From Halomonas dongshanensis (lineage in GTDB: Bacteria > Pseudomonadota > Gammaproteobacteria > Pseudomonadales > Halomonadaceae): 64,000 nt of DNA. Under the pieces are notes generated by a model, which saw nothing but the letters and a program-made list of their open reading frames with translations, was not told the DNA's origin and did not search any database. The stretch is from NCBI RefSeq assembly GCF_024790395.1, contig NZ_JAJISC010000003.1:434001-498000 (forward strand), given 5' to 3'. Shown here in pieces: positions 9,297-18,543 of the stretch. The translations under genes were made by a program, and so were the position numbers. The number at the start of each line of letters is the position of its first letter. The first letter of the stretch is position 1.

Positions 9297-11795
9297 ATGA
9301 ACGTTGGTTTCAACCCCTGGCTGTTTGCCTCCTCTGCTTCCGCGAGCTCTAACGCTACTAACGAAAACGCCTCATCCCCCTCTGCATCGATGATGGATCT
9401 GTTCGACCCCTTTGGCGTTGGCCGGGCGGCGTTCGATTACTGGCGGGACAGCGTCGAGCGCGGCGTGCTCTATCTCGATGTCATGCGCGAGCGGGGCAAT
9501 CAGTATCTCGAGCACATGGAGCAGACCAAACCAAGCGTGCTGGGGTTTAAAAGCGAAGTGCTGATCGACGGGCGCGAGCTGCCCCAGCCAACCAACTACG
9601 AGCTTTTACGCGTGCTGCCACCCGAAGGCGTCGAGATCGACGAGAGCAAGCGCCCCTTCGTGGTGGTCGACCCGCGCGCCGGGCATGGTCCAGGCATTGG
9701 GGGCTTCAAACCCGACAGCGAACTGGGTGTTGCCTTACGTGCCGGGCATCCATGCTACTTCATCGGTTTTCTACCTTTTCCCGAGCCGGGCCAGGGCGTC
9801 GAAGACGTGGTCGAAGCCGAAATCGCTTTTTTGCGTCACGTCATCGAGCGCCATCCTGGCACCTCAGAAAAACCCATGGTAGTGGGCAACTGCCAGGCGG
9901 GCTGGCAGATCATGATGGCTGCAGCACTAGAGCCTGACCTCTTTGGTCCTATTCTGGTCGCTGGGGCGCCGCTTTCATATTGGGCCGGCGAGCGCGGTAA
10001 CGCGCCGATGCGCTATACCGGCGGCATGACCGGCGGCAGCTGGATCACCGCCTTGACCAGCGACATGGGCAACGGGCTCTTCGATGGCGCTTGGCTGGTG
10101 CAAAACTTCGAGCGCCTCAACCCGGCCAATACCTACTGGAAAAAGCAGTACCACCTCTATGCCAACATCGACACCGAGTTCAAACGCTACCTCGACTTCG
10201 AGCGCTGGTGGGGCGGACACGTGGTGCTGGGCGGCGAAGAGATTCAATACATCGTCGATAACCTGTTCGTGGGCAATCGGCTCTCGACTGCTCAGTTGGT
10301 AACTCGCGACGGTCGACGGATCGACCTGCGCAATTTGCGCTCGCCGGTGGTGGTGTTTTGCTCACGCGGTGACGATATCACCCCGCCACCTCAGGCGCTG
10401 GGATGGATCCGCGATCTCTACGAAGGCGAAGAGGATATCGTCGCTAATGACCAAACCATCGTCTACTGTCAGCACGATAGCACTGGTCATTTGGGCATCT
10501 TCGTTTCGGGCAGTGTCTCGCGTAAGGAGCACACTGAATTCACCGCCAACATGGACTACATCGACGTGCTGCCGCCGGGGCTTTATGAAACCACGGCAAC
10601 CCACGCCAAGGACCACCCCGGCGGCGATACGTTCGAGCGCGAGTACTTGCTCGAGTTCACGCCGCGCAGCTTCGATGAGCTCGACGAGGTGGTGAGGCAC
10701 CGCCCCGATGACGACCGTCGCTTCGCCACCGTAGCGCGCATTTCGGAAATCAACCTGGGGTTCTATCGCCTTTACGTGCAGCCATGGATTCAGGCGGTGA
10801 TGACGCCTGAGGCGGCGCGCTGGATTCGGCGCATGCACCCGATACGCTTGGGTTACAAGCTGCTTTCTGATCGCAACCCGTTATCCGTGCCTTTGCCGGT
10901 CATGGCTGACTGGGTGCGCCGCCAGCGCCATACGCTGGATGCAGACAACCCCTTCAAGCGTTTAGAAGAGATCGTCTCCGATCAGATCGTTGCGGGACTG
11001 AATGCATGGCGCGACGCGCGTGATGCCACTACCGAGCGCATCTTTCTCGATGTCTACGGGCAGCCACTGCTGCAGGCGGCCGTGGGGCTCTATGGTGATG
11101 CCCACGTGCATCGCCGCCGCCCGGGGGCTGAGCCTGAGCACCGGCGCTTCATCGAGCGCCGTAAGGAGGAGCTACGTCAGCGTATCGACGAAGGCGGCCC
11201 GCAGGCAGGATTGATGCGAGCGATCATCTATATTCTTGGCGGCGCGCCTGCCACCGATGAACGTAACTTCAAGCGTCTGCGCGCGTCGCGCCTGCAGCTC
11301 AACCCCGAAAGCAAGCTATGTGACTTCAAGCGTCTGGTGCGCGAGCAGTTCTTCATTCTCAAGCTCGACCGCGAACGCGCGTTGGCCGCACTGCCTAGTC
11401 TGCTAGGAGAAAATGATGGCGAGACGCTCGACGCGCATCTGCGCCATCTCGAAGAAGTGCTGGCCGCAAGCGGTGAGCTTTCGGAACAGGCTGCCGAGCG
11501 CTTCGATCAGGTGAAAGCGCTCTTCGAGCAGGTACGCTCGGCCTCGCAGGACGAGCTTGAGCAGCCAGAAACACGCGCCAAGACCGAGCCAGACGCTGAA
11601 CCCTCATCGCCCCAGGCGCTGGCCGCGGCGGTGGCAGCTACCACGCAGTCGAAATCATCCTCCTCCAAAGGCGCAACAGCTAAACCTGTAGCGGCTAAAA
11701 ATAAGGTGACTAAGGAAAAGGCCTCGGTTAAGGGCGACACGGTACGTAAACGCAGCGCCGTCAAGCCATCGGGCAGTGCCAATGGCAAAGATTAG
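9297..11795 (+). CDS. DUF3141 protein, PHA-synthase-like alpha/beta hydrolase
   Basis: This 832-residue protein belongs to the DUF3141 group, often annotated as poly(3-hydroxyalkanoate) synthetase-like. The fold is an alpha/beta hydrolase with a cysteine nucleophile elbow, G-N-C199-Q-A-G, as in PhaC synthases rather than the serine of lipases. Plausible partners are D359/D360 (SRGDDITPP) and H398 (TGHLGIF). The N-terminus (DLFDPFGVGRAAFDYW) resembles phasin/PhaC starts. After residue about 560 come helical regions, and the last 70 residues are a Lys/Ala/Ser-rich, probably disordered tail. ATG 9297 follows TGGAGC. An earlier in-frame start at 9177 would add a non-conserved, Cys-rich leader. 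The substrate is unknown. A strong hairpin follows the gene. Confidence 0.85.
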   Translation: MNVGFNPWLFASSASASSNATNENASSPSASMMDLFDPFGVGRAAFDYWRDSVERGVLYLDVMRERGNQYLEHMEQTKPSVLGFKSEVLIDGRELPQPTNYELLRVLPPEGVEIDESKRPFVVVDPRAGHGPGIGGFKPDSELGVALRAGHPCYFIGFLPFPEPGQGVEDVVEAEIAFLRHVIERHPGTSEKPMVVGNCQAGWQIMMAAALEPDLFGPILVAGAPLSYWAGERGNAPMRYTGGMTGGSWITALTSDMGNGLFDGAWLVQNFERLNPANTYWKKQYHLYANIDTEFKRYLDFERWWGGHVVLGGEEIQYIVDNLFVGNRLSTAQLVTRDGRRIDLRNLRSPVVVFCSRGDDITPPPQALGWIRDLYEGEEDIVANDQTIVYCQHDSTGHLGIFVSGSVSRKEHTEFTANMDYIDVLPPGLYETTATHAKDHPGGDTFEREYLLEFTPRSFDELDEVVRHRPDDDRRFATVARISEINLGFYRLYVQPWIQAVMTPEAARWIRRMHPIRLGYKLLSDRNPLSVPLPVMADWVRRQRHTLDADNPFKRLEEIVSDQIVAGLNAWRDARDATTERIFLDVYGQPLLQAAVGLYGDAHVHRRRPGAEPEHRRFIERRKEELRQRIDEGGPQAGLMRAIIYILGGAPATDERNFKRLRASRLQLNPESKLCDFKRLVREQFFILKLDRERALAALPSLLGENDGETLDAHLRHLEEVLAASGELSEQAAERFDQVKALFEQVRSASQDELEQPETRAKTEPDAEPSSPQALAAAVAATTQSKSSSSKGATAKPVAAKNKVTKEKASVKGDTVRKRSAVKPSGSANGKD

Positions 11796-11904
11796 CGTTG
11801 CCTTGGTTTCATCGCTTGAAAGAAAAGCCACGAAAATCGTCGCCACTATATAGGAGCAGCAAGAGGGATGTAGCACCACGCGGTGATGGCTTCGATAAAA
11901 ATTT

Positions 11905-11933
11905 TGCCCCTGTCGTAAGACAGGGGCATTTTA
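11905..11933 (+). terminator. Intrinsic terminator after the DUF3141 gene
   Basis: Ten-base arms (11905-11914, 11919-11928) with a GTAA loop are followed by TTTTA and preceded by an A-run, a good rho-independent terminator about 110 bases after the stop. Confidence 0.85.
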
Positions 11934-12234
11934 TTGGTACGGCGTTTTGTGGTTGCCGATCGCAGGCGCTGGGTCTAGTGTCTAGCTACGCAAACCGAGG
12001 TTCCCTTGGCTTAAGACGGTAGTGAACTGTCACTGTCTTGAGAATCGAAGCGCAAATAGGCCTTGACGTTTTTCGCTAGCGCTTGATCAAGGGCTAAGGT
12101 AGGGTAGGCGCATTTTTTTGAAGGGTGCTTTTTAAAGAGCTCTTTTTTGAAGCGCTTTTCGCCTAGGCCAATTCAACGGTCGCATATTCAACGCTCGAGC
12201 CTCTGAGGCTCGAACACCAGAAAAGTGGAGCACT
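11934..12234. other. Gene-free leader region of topA
   Basis: The rest of the 439-base gap between the DUF3141 gene and topA holds no convincing gene. It contains an imperfect inverted repeat around 12013-12040 (AAGAC..AGTGA / TCACT..GTCTT) and an AT-rich stretch near 12110-12160. The topA promoter should be here; TTGACG at 12063 has no good -10 partner at the right spacing, so no promoter is called. Confidence 0.4.
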
Positions 12235-14862
12235 ATGGGCAAGTCACTGGTCATCGTCGAGTCGCCTGCCAAGGCCAAGACGATCAACAAATATCTCGGC
12301 AACGATTTCATCGTTAAGTCGAGTGTGGGTCATATCCGTGACCTGCCGACCAGCGGCTCGGGTAAGACGGCCTCCGATCCCAAGGAGCGCGCTCGCCAAG
12401 CCGCCGAGACCCGCAAAATGTCGGCGGAAGAGAAGGCCGTCTACAAAAAACGCAAGGCCCACGATCAACTGATCCGCCGCATGGGGATTGACCCCGAGCA
12501 TGGCTGGAAGGCGCACTACGAGATTCTACCGGGCAAGGAAAAGGTCGTTACCGAGCTCAAGAAACTCGCCGAAAAGGCCGATGCCATCTATCTGGCTACG
12601 GATTTGGACCGCGAAGGGGAGGCGATTGCTTGGCACCTGCGCGAGACCATCGGCGGCGATGAACAGCGCTATAAGCGCGTGGTGTTCAACGAAATCACCA
12701 AAAACGCCATTCAGGATGCCTTCAAGGCGCCAGGGGCGTTGAACATTCCACGCGTCGAAGCTCAGCAGGCGCGGCGCTTTCTCGATCGCGTCGTCGGCTT
12801 CATGCTCTCACCGCTGCTGTGGGCCAAGATCGCCCGAGGGCTCTCGGCTGGTCGCGTTCAATCGGTGGCCGTGCGTTTAATCGTCGAGCGTGAGCGCGAA
12901 ATTCGCGCTTTCATTCCCGAAGAGTTTTGGGATGTGCACGCTGACCTTGTTACCCCAGACGGTGAGGCGGTGCGTTTTGCCGTGGCCCGTCAGGACGGTA
13001 AGGCATTTCGGCCGACCTCCGAGAGCGAGACGCTGTCGCGTATTGCGCCTCTGAACGAGGCCAAGCTCGCCATCACCTCGCGCGAGGACAAGCCGACCCG
13101 CTCGAAGCCGACCGCGCCCTTTATCACCTCGACCCTACAGCAGGCCGCCAGCGGTCGTCTTGGCTTCTCGGTGAAGAAGACCATGACCATGGCCCAGCGG
13201 CTTTATGAAGCGGGTTACATCACCTATATGCGTACCGACTCGACCAACCTCTCAACGGAAGCGGTCGAGAGCGTGCGCAGCTATATTGCGGAAAACTTCG
13301 GCGCGCGGTATCTACCTGATAGTCCCAACCGCTACAGCAGCAAGGAGAGCGCGCAGGAGGCTCACGAAGCGATTCGTCCGTCGAGCGTCGAGCGCAAGGC
13401 GAGCGATCTAGCGGGTATGGAGCGCGATGCCGAACGACTCTACGAACTGATCTGGCGTCAGTTCGTGGCCTGTCAAATGACGCCTGCCGAATACCTCTCC
13501 AGCACGCTGTCGGTCGATGTGGCAGGTTTTGAGTTGCGAGCCAAAGGCCGCGTGCTCAAATTCGACGGCTATACCCGGGTGATGAAGCCCTCGGGCAAGA
13601 ACGAAGATCAGTCCTTACCAGATCTAGCCACGGGCACGCCGCTGACGCTCGATGCGCTCGATCCGCAGCAGCACTTCACCAAGCCTGCGGCGCGCTACAC
13701 CGAGGCGAGCCTGGTTAAAGAGTTGGAGAAGCAGGGGATCGGGCGGCCCTCCACGTATGCAGCGATCATTTCGACGATTCAGGATCGCGGCTACGTCAAG
13801 CTGGAAAATCGGCGTTTTTATGCCGAAAAGCTAGGCGATATCGTTACCGAACGTCTCAAGGAGTCTTTCCCCGACCTGATGGACTACTCCTTCACTGCGC
13901 GTATGGAGGATAGTCTCGATGAGGTCGCCGACGGTGAGCGCAACTGGCAGGCGCTGCTCGATGCCTTCTATGCCGAGTTCAGCGCCGAGCTTAGCAAAGC
14001 CGAAAGCGATGAGGGCATGCGCCCCAACCAGCCGGTACCTACGGATATCGACTGTCCCAGCTGTGGGCGCAAGATGCAGATTCGTACCGCCTCGACGGGC
14101 GTTTTTCTCGGCTGCAGTGGCTACAATCTGCCGCCCAAGGAGCGCTGCAAGACCACCATCGATTTGATCCCCGGTGAGGAAGCCGTGGCTGCCGACGCGG
14201 GGGAAGAGGCCGAAACCGACGCCCTGCGCGCCAAGCGCCGCTGCCATAAGTGCGGCACGGCGATGGATAGCTACTTAATCGACGAAACGCGCAAGCTGCA
14301 TATCTGTGGTGATAGCCCCGACTGCGATGGCTACGAGATCGAAACCGGTCGTTTCAAAATCAAAGGCTACGATGGCCCGGTCATCGAGTGCGATAAGTGC
14401 GGCAGCGAAATGCAGCTCAAGTCCGGGCGCTTCGGCAAGTACTTCGGCTGCACCAATAGCGAGTGCAAGAACACCCGCAAGCTATTGCGTAGCGGCGACG
14501 TTGCTCCGCCCAAGATGGACCCCATCCCAATGCCAGAGCTTGCCTGCCAAAAAGTCGACGACACCTACGTGCTGCGCGATGGTGCTAGCGGACTTTTTCT
14601 CGCTGCGAGTAAGTTTCCCAAAAACCGCGAAACGCGCCCGCCCTTGGTCAAAGAGCTCAAGGCCCATGCCGATGAGCTGCCCGAGAAGTATCACTTCCTG
14701 CTCCAGGCGCCCAGTGAAGATAGCGACGGCCGCCCGGCGCAGATTCGCTACTCGCGCAAGAACAAGGAACAGTACGTGATGACCGAAGAGGAAGGTAAGG
14801 CGAGCGGTTGGAAAGCCACCTATGAAGCGGGTAAATGGCACGTGGAGGATAAGCGCAAGTGA
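12235..14862 (+). CDS. topA: DNA topoisomerase I (type IA)
   Basis: TopA relaxes negative supercoils by transient cleavage of one strand. The 875-residue protein opens with the Toprim motif [12 protein letters not shown] and the acidic DLDREGE triad. The catalytic tyrosine is Y331 in [10 protein letters not shown]. The C-terminal part carries three four-cysteine zinc-ribbon units (CPSCG..., CHKCG..., CDKCG...), followed by two further topoisomerase C-terminal repeat domains rich in [15 protein letters not shown] strands. Start at ATG 12235 lies after GTGGAG. Length and domain order are as in Pseudomonas. Its TGA overlaps the GTG of the next gene. Confidence 0.97.
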   Translation: MGKSLVIVESPAKAKTINKYLGNDFIVKSSVGHIRDLPTSGSGKTASDPKERARQAAETRKMSAEEKAVYKKRKAHDQLIRRMGIDPEHGWKAHYEILPGKEKVVTELKKLAEKADAIYLATDLDREGEAIAWHLRETIGGDEQRYKRVVFNEITKNAIQDAFKAPGALNIPRVEAQQARRFLDRVVGFMLSPLLWAKIARGLSAGRVQSVAVRLIVEREREIRAFIPEEFWDVHADLVTPDGEAVRFAVARQDGKAFRPTSESETLSRIAPLNEAKLAITSREDKPTRSKPTAPFITSTLQQAASGRLGFSVKKTMTMAQRLYEAGYITYMRTDSTNLSTEAVESVRSYIAENFGARYLPDSPNRYSSKESAQEAHEAIRPSSVERKASDLAGMERDAERLYELIWRQFVACQMTPAEYLSSTLSVDVAGFELRAKGRVLKFDGYTRVMKPSGKNEDQSLPDLATGTPLTLDALDPQQHFTKPAARYTEASLVKELEKQGIGRPSTYAAIISTIQDRGYVKLENRRFYAEKLGDIVTERLKESFPDLMDYSFTARMEDSLDEVADGERNWQALLDAFYAEFSAELSKAESDEGMRPNQPVPTDIDCPSCGRKMQIRTASTGVFLGCSGYNLPPKERCKTTIDLIPGEEAVAADAGEEAETDALRAKRRCHKCGTAMDSYLIDETRKLHICGDSPDCDGYEIETGRFKIKGYDGPVIECDKCGSEMQLKSGRFGKYFGCTNSECKNTRKLLRSGDVAPPKMDPIPMPELACQKVDDTYVLRDGASGLFLAASKFPKNRETRPPLVKELKAHADELPEKYHFLLQAPSEDSDGRPAQIRYSRKNKEQYVMTEEEGKASGWKATYEAGKWHVEDKRK

Positions 14863-15320
14863 CCCCACGCGGACGCACCAATCAGCTGCTCTATCAGGCC
14901 GAAGTGCTGCTTGCCACACCCGTGGGCGACGATGAGCATGCGCCTGCCCGTCGCCTTGCTCTGCAAGAGGGGGCGTTGGCGCTGTTCGAGCTTGCGCTGA
15001 ATTCGCTGTTGCGCGAAGTGACCGAGCATGCCCGGTTGCCACGCCATGATTGGCGTCTGCTACTAGGCGTAGAAGGGCCCGCGCTCGCTGAACTGGAGCG
15101 GCTGCGTGATTTGGCGCGTCAAGAGAGTTGGTTGGGTTGGCTCATTGCCCAACTCGAGCGGCTGCACGATATCGACGGTGCCAGTGAGCGACGCGCGCCC
15201 GTGCGCGAGCAATTCATTGCGGTGTCGGCATCGACCTCCCTCGAACAGACGCTGCTGGATCAACTCGCGGCCGCCAAGCGCGACATTGCCGCACTGCGTG
15301 AGACCAGCTTCGAATGGTAG
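14859..15320 (+). CDS. DUF6586 family protein coupled to topA
   Basis: This 153-residue, mostly helical, Leu/Ala/Glu-rich cytoplasmic protein starts at GTG 14859 inside the topA stop (GTGA overlap), implying translational coupling. It matches the small DUF6586-type protein found directly after topA in pseudomonads. No enzymatic motif, membrane segment or signal peptide is visible. Two conserved-looking stretches are the N-terminal [10 protein letters not shown] and the C-terminal aspartate/lysine helix ending in TSFEW. The function is unknown; context only suggests expression together with topoisomerase I. It ends before a hairpin at 15346-15370. Confidence 0.82.
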   Translation: MTPRGRTNQLLYQAEVLLATPVGDDEHAPARRLALQEGALALFELALNSLLREVTEHARLPRHDWRLLLGVEGPALAELERLRDLARQESWLGWLIAQLERLHDIDGASERRAPVREQFIAVSASTSLEQTLLDQLAAAKRDIAALRETSFEW

Positions 15321-15345
15321 CGGCTTAACGCTTTCCCATTGTGTT

Positions 15346-15370
15346 AGTGGCCCGCTTTGTGCGGGTCGCT
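15346..15370 (+). terminator. Probable terminator of topA operon
   Basis: Ten-base stem with two G-T wobbles (15346-15355, 15361-15370) around a TTTGT loop. No strong T-run follows, so efficiency is uncertain. Confidence 0.55.
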
Positions 15371-15475
15371 TGCGTTAGGAGTTGCGCCGCTTGGGGCAGA
15401 GTGAACTCTAAGGCGGCCGCGTTGCCTTAAAAGCGCAGTGACACGCTTTCACCCCATCGACGTAAGGAGACATAG

Positions 15476-15946
15476 ATGCGCTATAACACCGTTAAGGATT
15501 TGATCGACTGGGCCATCGGTTTTCATGAGCGCATGGCACATCAGTATCGCGATGCGGCGGCGACGGCAAAGTCTCGTGACGAGCGCTTGGCCATGGCGCT
15601 CGATTACCTCTCTGACCGCGAACTCAAGTTGAAGTCGGGGCTGGAAACGCTTACTCACGATGGTTTCGACCACCGCGAAGTACTTGACACCTGGTTCGAT
15701 GAAACCGGCGAGTTTCCCGAGCCACCTGCACTGGATGCGTTGGCAGAGCGCCCAGTGGCGGACTCCATCGATGCCCTCATGCGCACCGCAGCCGATGAGC
15801 ACGAGCGGCTTGAATCGCTCTATCGTCATCGCGCCGAGCAGGCGGGGATCGAACCTGAGGAGGAGTTCTTTACCGCCCTGGCCGATGGTCACAATGCCGA
15901 AGGCAAGCGCATGGTCATGAGCTTAAAAGAGCTGCAAAGCATGTAA
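15476..15946 (+). CDS. Ferritin-like four-helix protein
   Basis: The 156-residue product is almost entirely helical and has the residue pattern of the ferritin/rubrerythrin-like superfamily. Helix 1 carries DWAIGFHERMAHQY, helix 2 DERLAMALDYLSDRE, helix 3 DALMRTAADEHERLE and the last helix EEFFTALADGHNAEGKR, with Glu and His placed as possible di-iron ligands. I did not recognise a named family, and ligand assignment is inferred from spacing alone. There is no signal peptide. ATG 15476 follows a good AAGGAGA box. The gene stands alone between the topA operon and an L,D-transpeptidase gene. A role in iron or peroxide handling is a guess. Confidence 0.75.
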   Translation: MRYNTVKDLIDWAIGFHERMAHQYRDAAATAKSRDERLAMALDYLSDRELKLKSGLETLTHDGFDHREVLDTWFDETGEFPEPPALDALAERPVADSIDALMRTAADEHERLESLYRHRAEQAGIEPEEEFFTALADGHNAEGKRMVMSLKELQSM

Positions 15947-16067
15947 CAGAGCCTGGCGCTCTTGCAGAAAAATGCGTTTTGGCGCTGACAGGCGCGGTGG
16001 CGATAAGGTATAACAGCGCAGTCATACACCGCTTGCCTGCTTGGGCTTGCCTACGTCGAGAGTCGTC

Positions 16068-16700
16068 ATGTCATATGTCAATCGCCGCCGATTCCTGGCC
16101 ATGGCGCTAGGCTGGCCTGTAGTGGCCCATGCCAGCCCCGTTATTCCCAGTGTCAATACGCAGCCCGTCGACTTGGTCGAAACGCTTCTCGCACGTGCGC
16201 CCGTGCCGCGGCACAGCGGCGAGCTCTGGGTGCTCGTCGATGACCGTGATTCGACGCTGAGCATCTTTCGTGGCAGCGCCCTGCTCGAACGCTTCACACC
16301 GGTTTCTTTGGGGCGTGGCGGCGCCAAGACGCAGAGAATCAGTGGTGGCAACGTGACGCCGCTCGGCGAATTTCGCATTAACCGCTTCAATTATCAAAGT
16401 CGCTGGCATATTTTCCTCGGGATCGATTATCCTACGCCGCCTCATGCGCGCATGGCCCTCGAAAACGGTATCTACTCCCAAGCGGACTATGAAGCCTACT
16501 TCGATTACTACCGTCGCCATGGCTACCCACCGCAGAATACGCGTCTCGGTGGTGCCATCGGTATCCACGGTCTGGGCCAGGCGGACCCCGATATTCATGG
16601 GCGTTTCAACTGGACGCAGGGGTGCGTAGCGCTCACCAACGAGCAAATCGATACGCTTGCATCGCTTGTCAATGTTGGCACTCGCGTGGTGATCCGCTAA
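16068..16700 (+). CDS. L,D-transpeptidase (YkuD family), Tat-like signal
   Basis: YkuD enzymes make 3-3 cross-links or attach lipoproteins to peptidoglycan. This 210-residue protein has the YkuD core with IGIHG and the catalytic box T-Q-G-C186-V-A-L-T-N. Its N-terminus NRRRFLAMALG followed by a hydrophobic stretch and A-H-A is a twin-arginine-type signal, suggesting periplasmic export by Tat or Sec. ATG 16068 is chosen because it directly begins this signal; a GTG at 16041 would add nine residues in front. The next gene on the same strand encodes an OprI/Lpp-type lipoprotein, and another YkuD gene lies beyond it in opposite orientation. An anchoring role for that lipoprotein is plausible but unproven. 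Confidence 0.87.
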   Translation: MSYVNRRRFLAMALGWPVVAHASPVIPSVNTQPVDLVETLLARAPVPRHSGELWVLVDDRDSTLSIFRGSALLERFTPVSLGRGGAKTQRISGGNVTPLGEFRINRFNYQSRWHIFLGIDYPTPPHARMALENGIYSQADYEAYFDYYRRHGYPPQNTRLGGAIGIHGLGQADPDIHGRFNWTQGCVALTNEQIDTLASLVNVGTRVVIR

Positions 16701-16762
16701 GCTTATGTCGTTGAAAGAAGTTATAGGTTTTGAAGGAACGGCTCTAGACAACCGCTGTGGTC

Positions 16763-16768
16763 TATAAT
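16763..16768 (+). promoter_or_regulatory. Putative -10 box of the lpp-like gene
   Basis: A perfect TATAAT lies 132 bases before the lipoprotein start and downstream of the L,D-transpeptidase stop. No good -35 stands 16-18 bases upstream, so this rests on the -10 alone. A long leader would result. Confidence 0.45.
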
Positions 16769-16900
16769 AAAACAGCGTTTGACTTCTGTGCTTCTCGGCA
16801 CGAGTCGTTGTAAGGAACCTGCACCGCAGGTAGGCAATGCAGGCACCGCTTGTTTGCATACCACTAACGTTGTATCCAAGGAAGACTCAAGGAGAACACT

Positions 16901-17164
16901 ATGACTCTGAAGACTACTCTGAAGCTGACCGCTGCTGCCGCTTCTCTGGCCGTTCTGGCTGGCTGTGCTTCTACCAGCGCTCTGGAAGAAGTTCGCATGA
17001 CTGCTGAATCTGCCCAGGCTGACGCTGCTGAAGCTCGCAGCATGGCTTCTCAGGCCCTGAACACTGCAAACCAAGCTCAGCGCGACGCGCAAGCCGCTCT
17101 GCAGCTGTCTGAGCAGAACCGCGAAGAAATGAACCGCATGTTCCAGCGCTCTATGCAGAAGTAA
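16901..17164 (+). CDS. lpp: Lpp/OprI-type alanine-zipper outer-membrane lipoprotein
   Basis: This is a small, abundant-type murein lipoprotein of 87 residues. The lipobox L-A-G-C places the lipid on Cys22, leaving a 66-residue mature chain with continuous heptads rich in Ala (AESAQADAAEARSMASQAL...), typical of the OprI trimeric coiled coil. It ends in ...QRSMQK; a C-terminal Lys is the residue through which E. coli Lpp is joined to peptidoglycan. Codon choice is strikingly biased (CTG, GCT, TCT, GAA, CGC), unlike the neighbours, as expected of a very highly expressed gene. AAGGAGA precedes the ATG. A strong terminator follows. Flanking YkuD genes could supply the enzyme for covalent attachment. 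Confidence 0.93.
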   Translation: MTLKTTLKLTAAAASLAVLAGCASTSALEEVRMTAESAQADAAEARSMASQALNTANQAQRDAQAALQLSEQNREEMNRMFQRSMQK

Positions 17165-17213
17165 TTCTGCTTGGGCATCATGCGGCCTTGCGCCGCATGG
17201 TGGCTGGAGATGT

Positions 17214-17244
17214 AAAAAACCCCGCCAATTGGCGGGGTTTTTTT
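17214..17244 (+). terminator. Strong terminator after the lpp-like gene
   Basis: Thirteen-base perfect arms (17214-17226, 17231-17243) with an AATT loop and a seven-T tail. An extra hairpin with 8-bp arms lies just upstream (17179-17199) and may protect the mRNA 3' end. Confidence 0.95.
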
Positions 17245-17312
17245 GTGGGCGCTATTTTGAGCGTTTGTCTTCGTTCTTCTCGTTACTGCGTTTGCGTAGG
17301 CGAAACGACATC

Positions 17313-17337
17313 ATGGCCAGCGCGTGGCGCTGGCCAT
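17313..17337 (-). terminator. Hairpin after the minus-strand L,D-transpeptidase gene
   Basis: Perfect 11-bp arms (17313-17323, 17327-17337) with a three-base loop lie four bases beyond the stop of the minus-strand gene. The T-run in the minus direction is weak. Confidence 0.6.
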
Positions 17338-17341
17338 AGGA

Positions 17342-18463
17342 TCACGAAGCGTTTTGCTCGCCTTCTACGGCGGCGTTGAGCTCGATCTGTTCGAACAGGC
17401 TGTCAGCTGGTGTTTCAGCTTCGGCAGGCGCTACGGGGGCTGCCTGAGGGCCGTATAGGGCGATGAAGCTGCCATCGGGTGATTCGACGGCCTGACGCAC
17501 CAATTCATCGTCGATCTCGATGTTTTCATCGCTCATCGCCGTTACCTGCTCCAGCGCGTTACGAATCGGCTCGAAATCACCTACGTTCTCCTCCAACTGC
17601 GGGAAGGATTGAACGTAGAGGGTGCCATCGGCAGCCCAGCCGACCTTGAAGGGCGAATCGATCAGGTTGACCTGAGTATTGCTGGGAACCCGGTTGTAGA
17701 GCGATTCGATGTCCTCGGGGTACATGCGAATACAGCCACGGCTTGCCCGCATGCCTACGCCGTCAGGACGGTTGGTGCCGTGAATCAGGTAGCTCGGCAG
17801 CCCCAGCAAGATGGCGTGACGGCCCAGAGGATTGTCGGGACCCGGTGGAACCACGCTGGGTGCCGGTTCGCCTCGCTCGGCAGCTTCACGGCGCATGGAG
17901 GCGGGAGGGGACCACGCCGGATCCTTGACCTTGACGGTAGTGCGGGTAATGCCTACCGGTGTTGAAAAGCCGTCACGGCCGACGCTTACCGGGTAGGTTT
18001 CGACGATGCCGGGCTTGTCTGCCGGGTAGTAGTAGAGGCGCAGCTCAGACAAGTTGATCACGATACCTTCGCGCGGCGCCGCAGGCAGGATGTACTGGGC
18101 CGGAATGACGATCTCGGTGCCTTCACCCGGTACCCACATACTCACCCCAGGATTGGCCATGCGCATCTCTTCGAAGCCAACGTTATGGCGCCGGGCGATG
18201 TCCATTAGCGTTTCGCTAGGGTCTTCCACGGTGATGGTGTAGCGCTGCCCAATGACGCTGCCTTCTTCGGGAATGCGGTAGTTGCCACGAGGTAGTTCGT
18301 TTTCTTGGCCCCCGAGCTGTTCGGCGCTAGCCAGCGCCTGCTCGTTAAGTGCTGCTGTGCCCTCGCTGTCGGATTGTGCGTAGACCGGCGAGGCAAGGCT
18401 CGCGGCCATCAATACCGCCAGGCTGGTGGGACCCCAGGTAGTGAGGATTTGACGAATGTTCAT
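17342..18463 (-). CDS. L,D-transpeptidase, LysM + YkuD (ErfK/YbiS type)
   Basis: The 373-residue product is an ErfK/YbiS/YcfS/YnhG-type enzyme, the group that in E. coli links Lpp to peptidoglycan. A signal peptide ends S-P-V-Y-A-Q. A LysM-like stretch (YTITVEDPSETLMDIARRHNV) lies at about 72-115, and the YkuD domain at about 135-270 has LIHGTNRPDGVG and the catalytic box A-S-R-G-C-I-R-M. A roughly 90-residue Glu/Ala-rich C-terminal extension is longer than in E. coli YbiS. The start at 18463 follows AGGAA on the minus strand. The gene faces the lpp-like gene tail to tail, with terminators between them. Confidence 0.92.
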   Translation of the reverse strand: MNIRQILTTWGPTSLAVLMAASLASPVYAQSDSEGTAALNEQALASAEQLGGQENELPRGNYRIPEEGSVIGQRYTITVEDPSETLMDIARRHNVGFEEMRMANPGVSMWVPGEGTEIVIPAQYILPAAPREGIVINLSELRLYYYPADKPGIVETYPVSVGRDGFSTPVGITRTTVKVKDPAWSPPASMRREAAERGEPAPSVVPPGPDNPLGRHAILLGLPSYLIHGTNRPDGVGMRASRGCIRMYPEDIESLYNRVPSNTQVNLIDSPFKVGWAADGTLYVQSFPQLEENVGDFEPIRNALEQVTAMSDENIEIDDELVRQAVESPDGSFIALYGPQAAPVAPAEAETPADSLFEQIELNAAVEGEQNAS

Positions 18464-18543
18464 GTAAGTTCCTAATCGATTGATCCACGACTTACGTACC
18501 CAATGCCCTAGGGCGTTGGCTTGGTATAAGTCTGGGCCAAGTT

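Noticed and set aside
11798..12022. Small plus-strand frame after the DUF3141 gene
   Set aside because: It runs through the terminator at 11905-11933 and has atypical composition.
12013..12040. Imperfect hairpin in the topA leader as a possible RNA gene or riboswitch
   Set aside because: Only one short imperfect stem was seen and no known riboswitch core; listed only as part of the gap.
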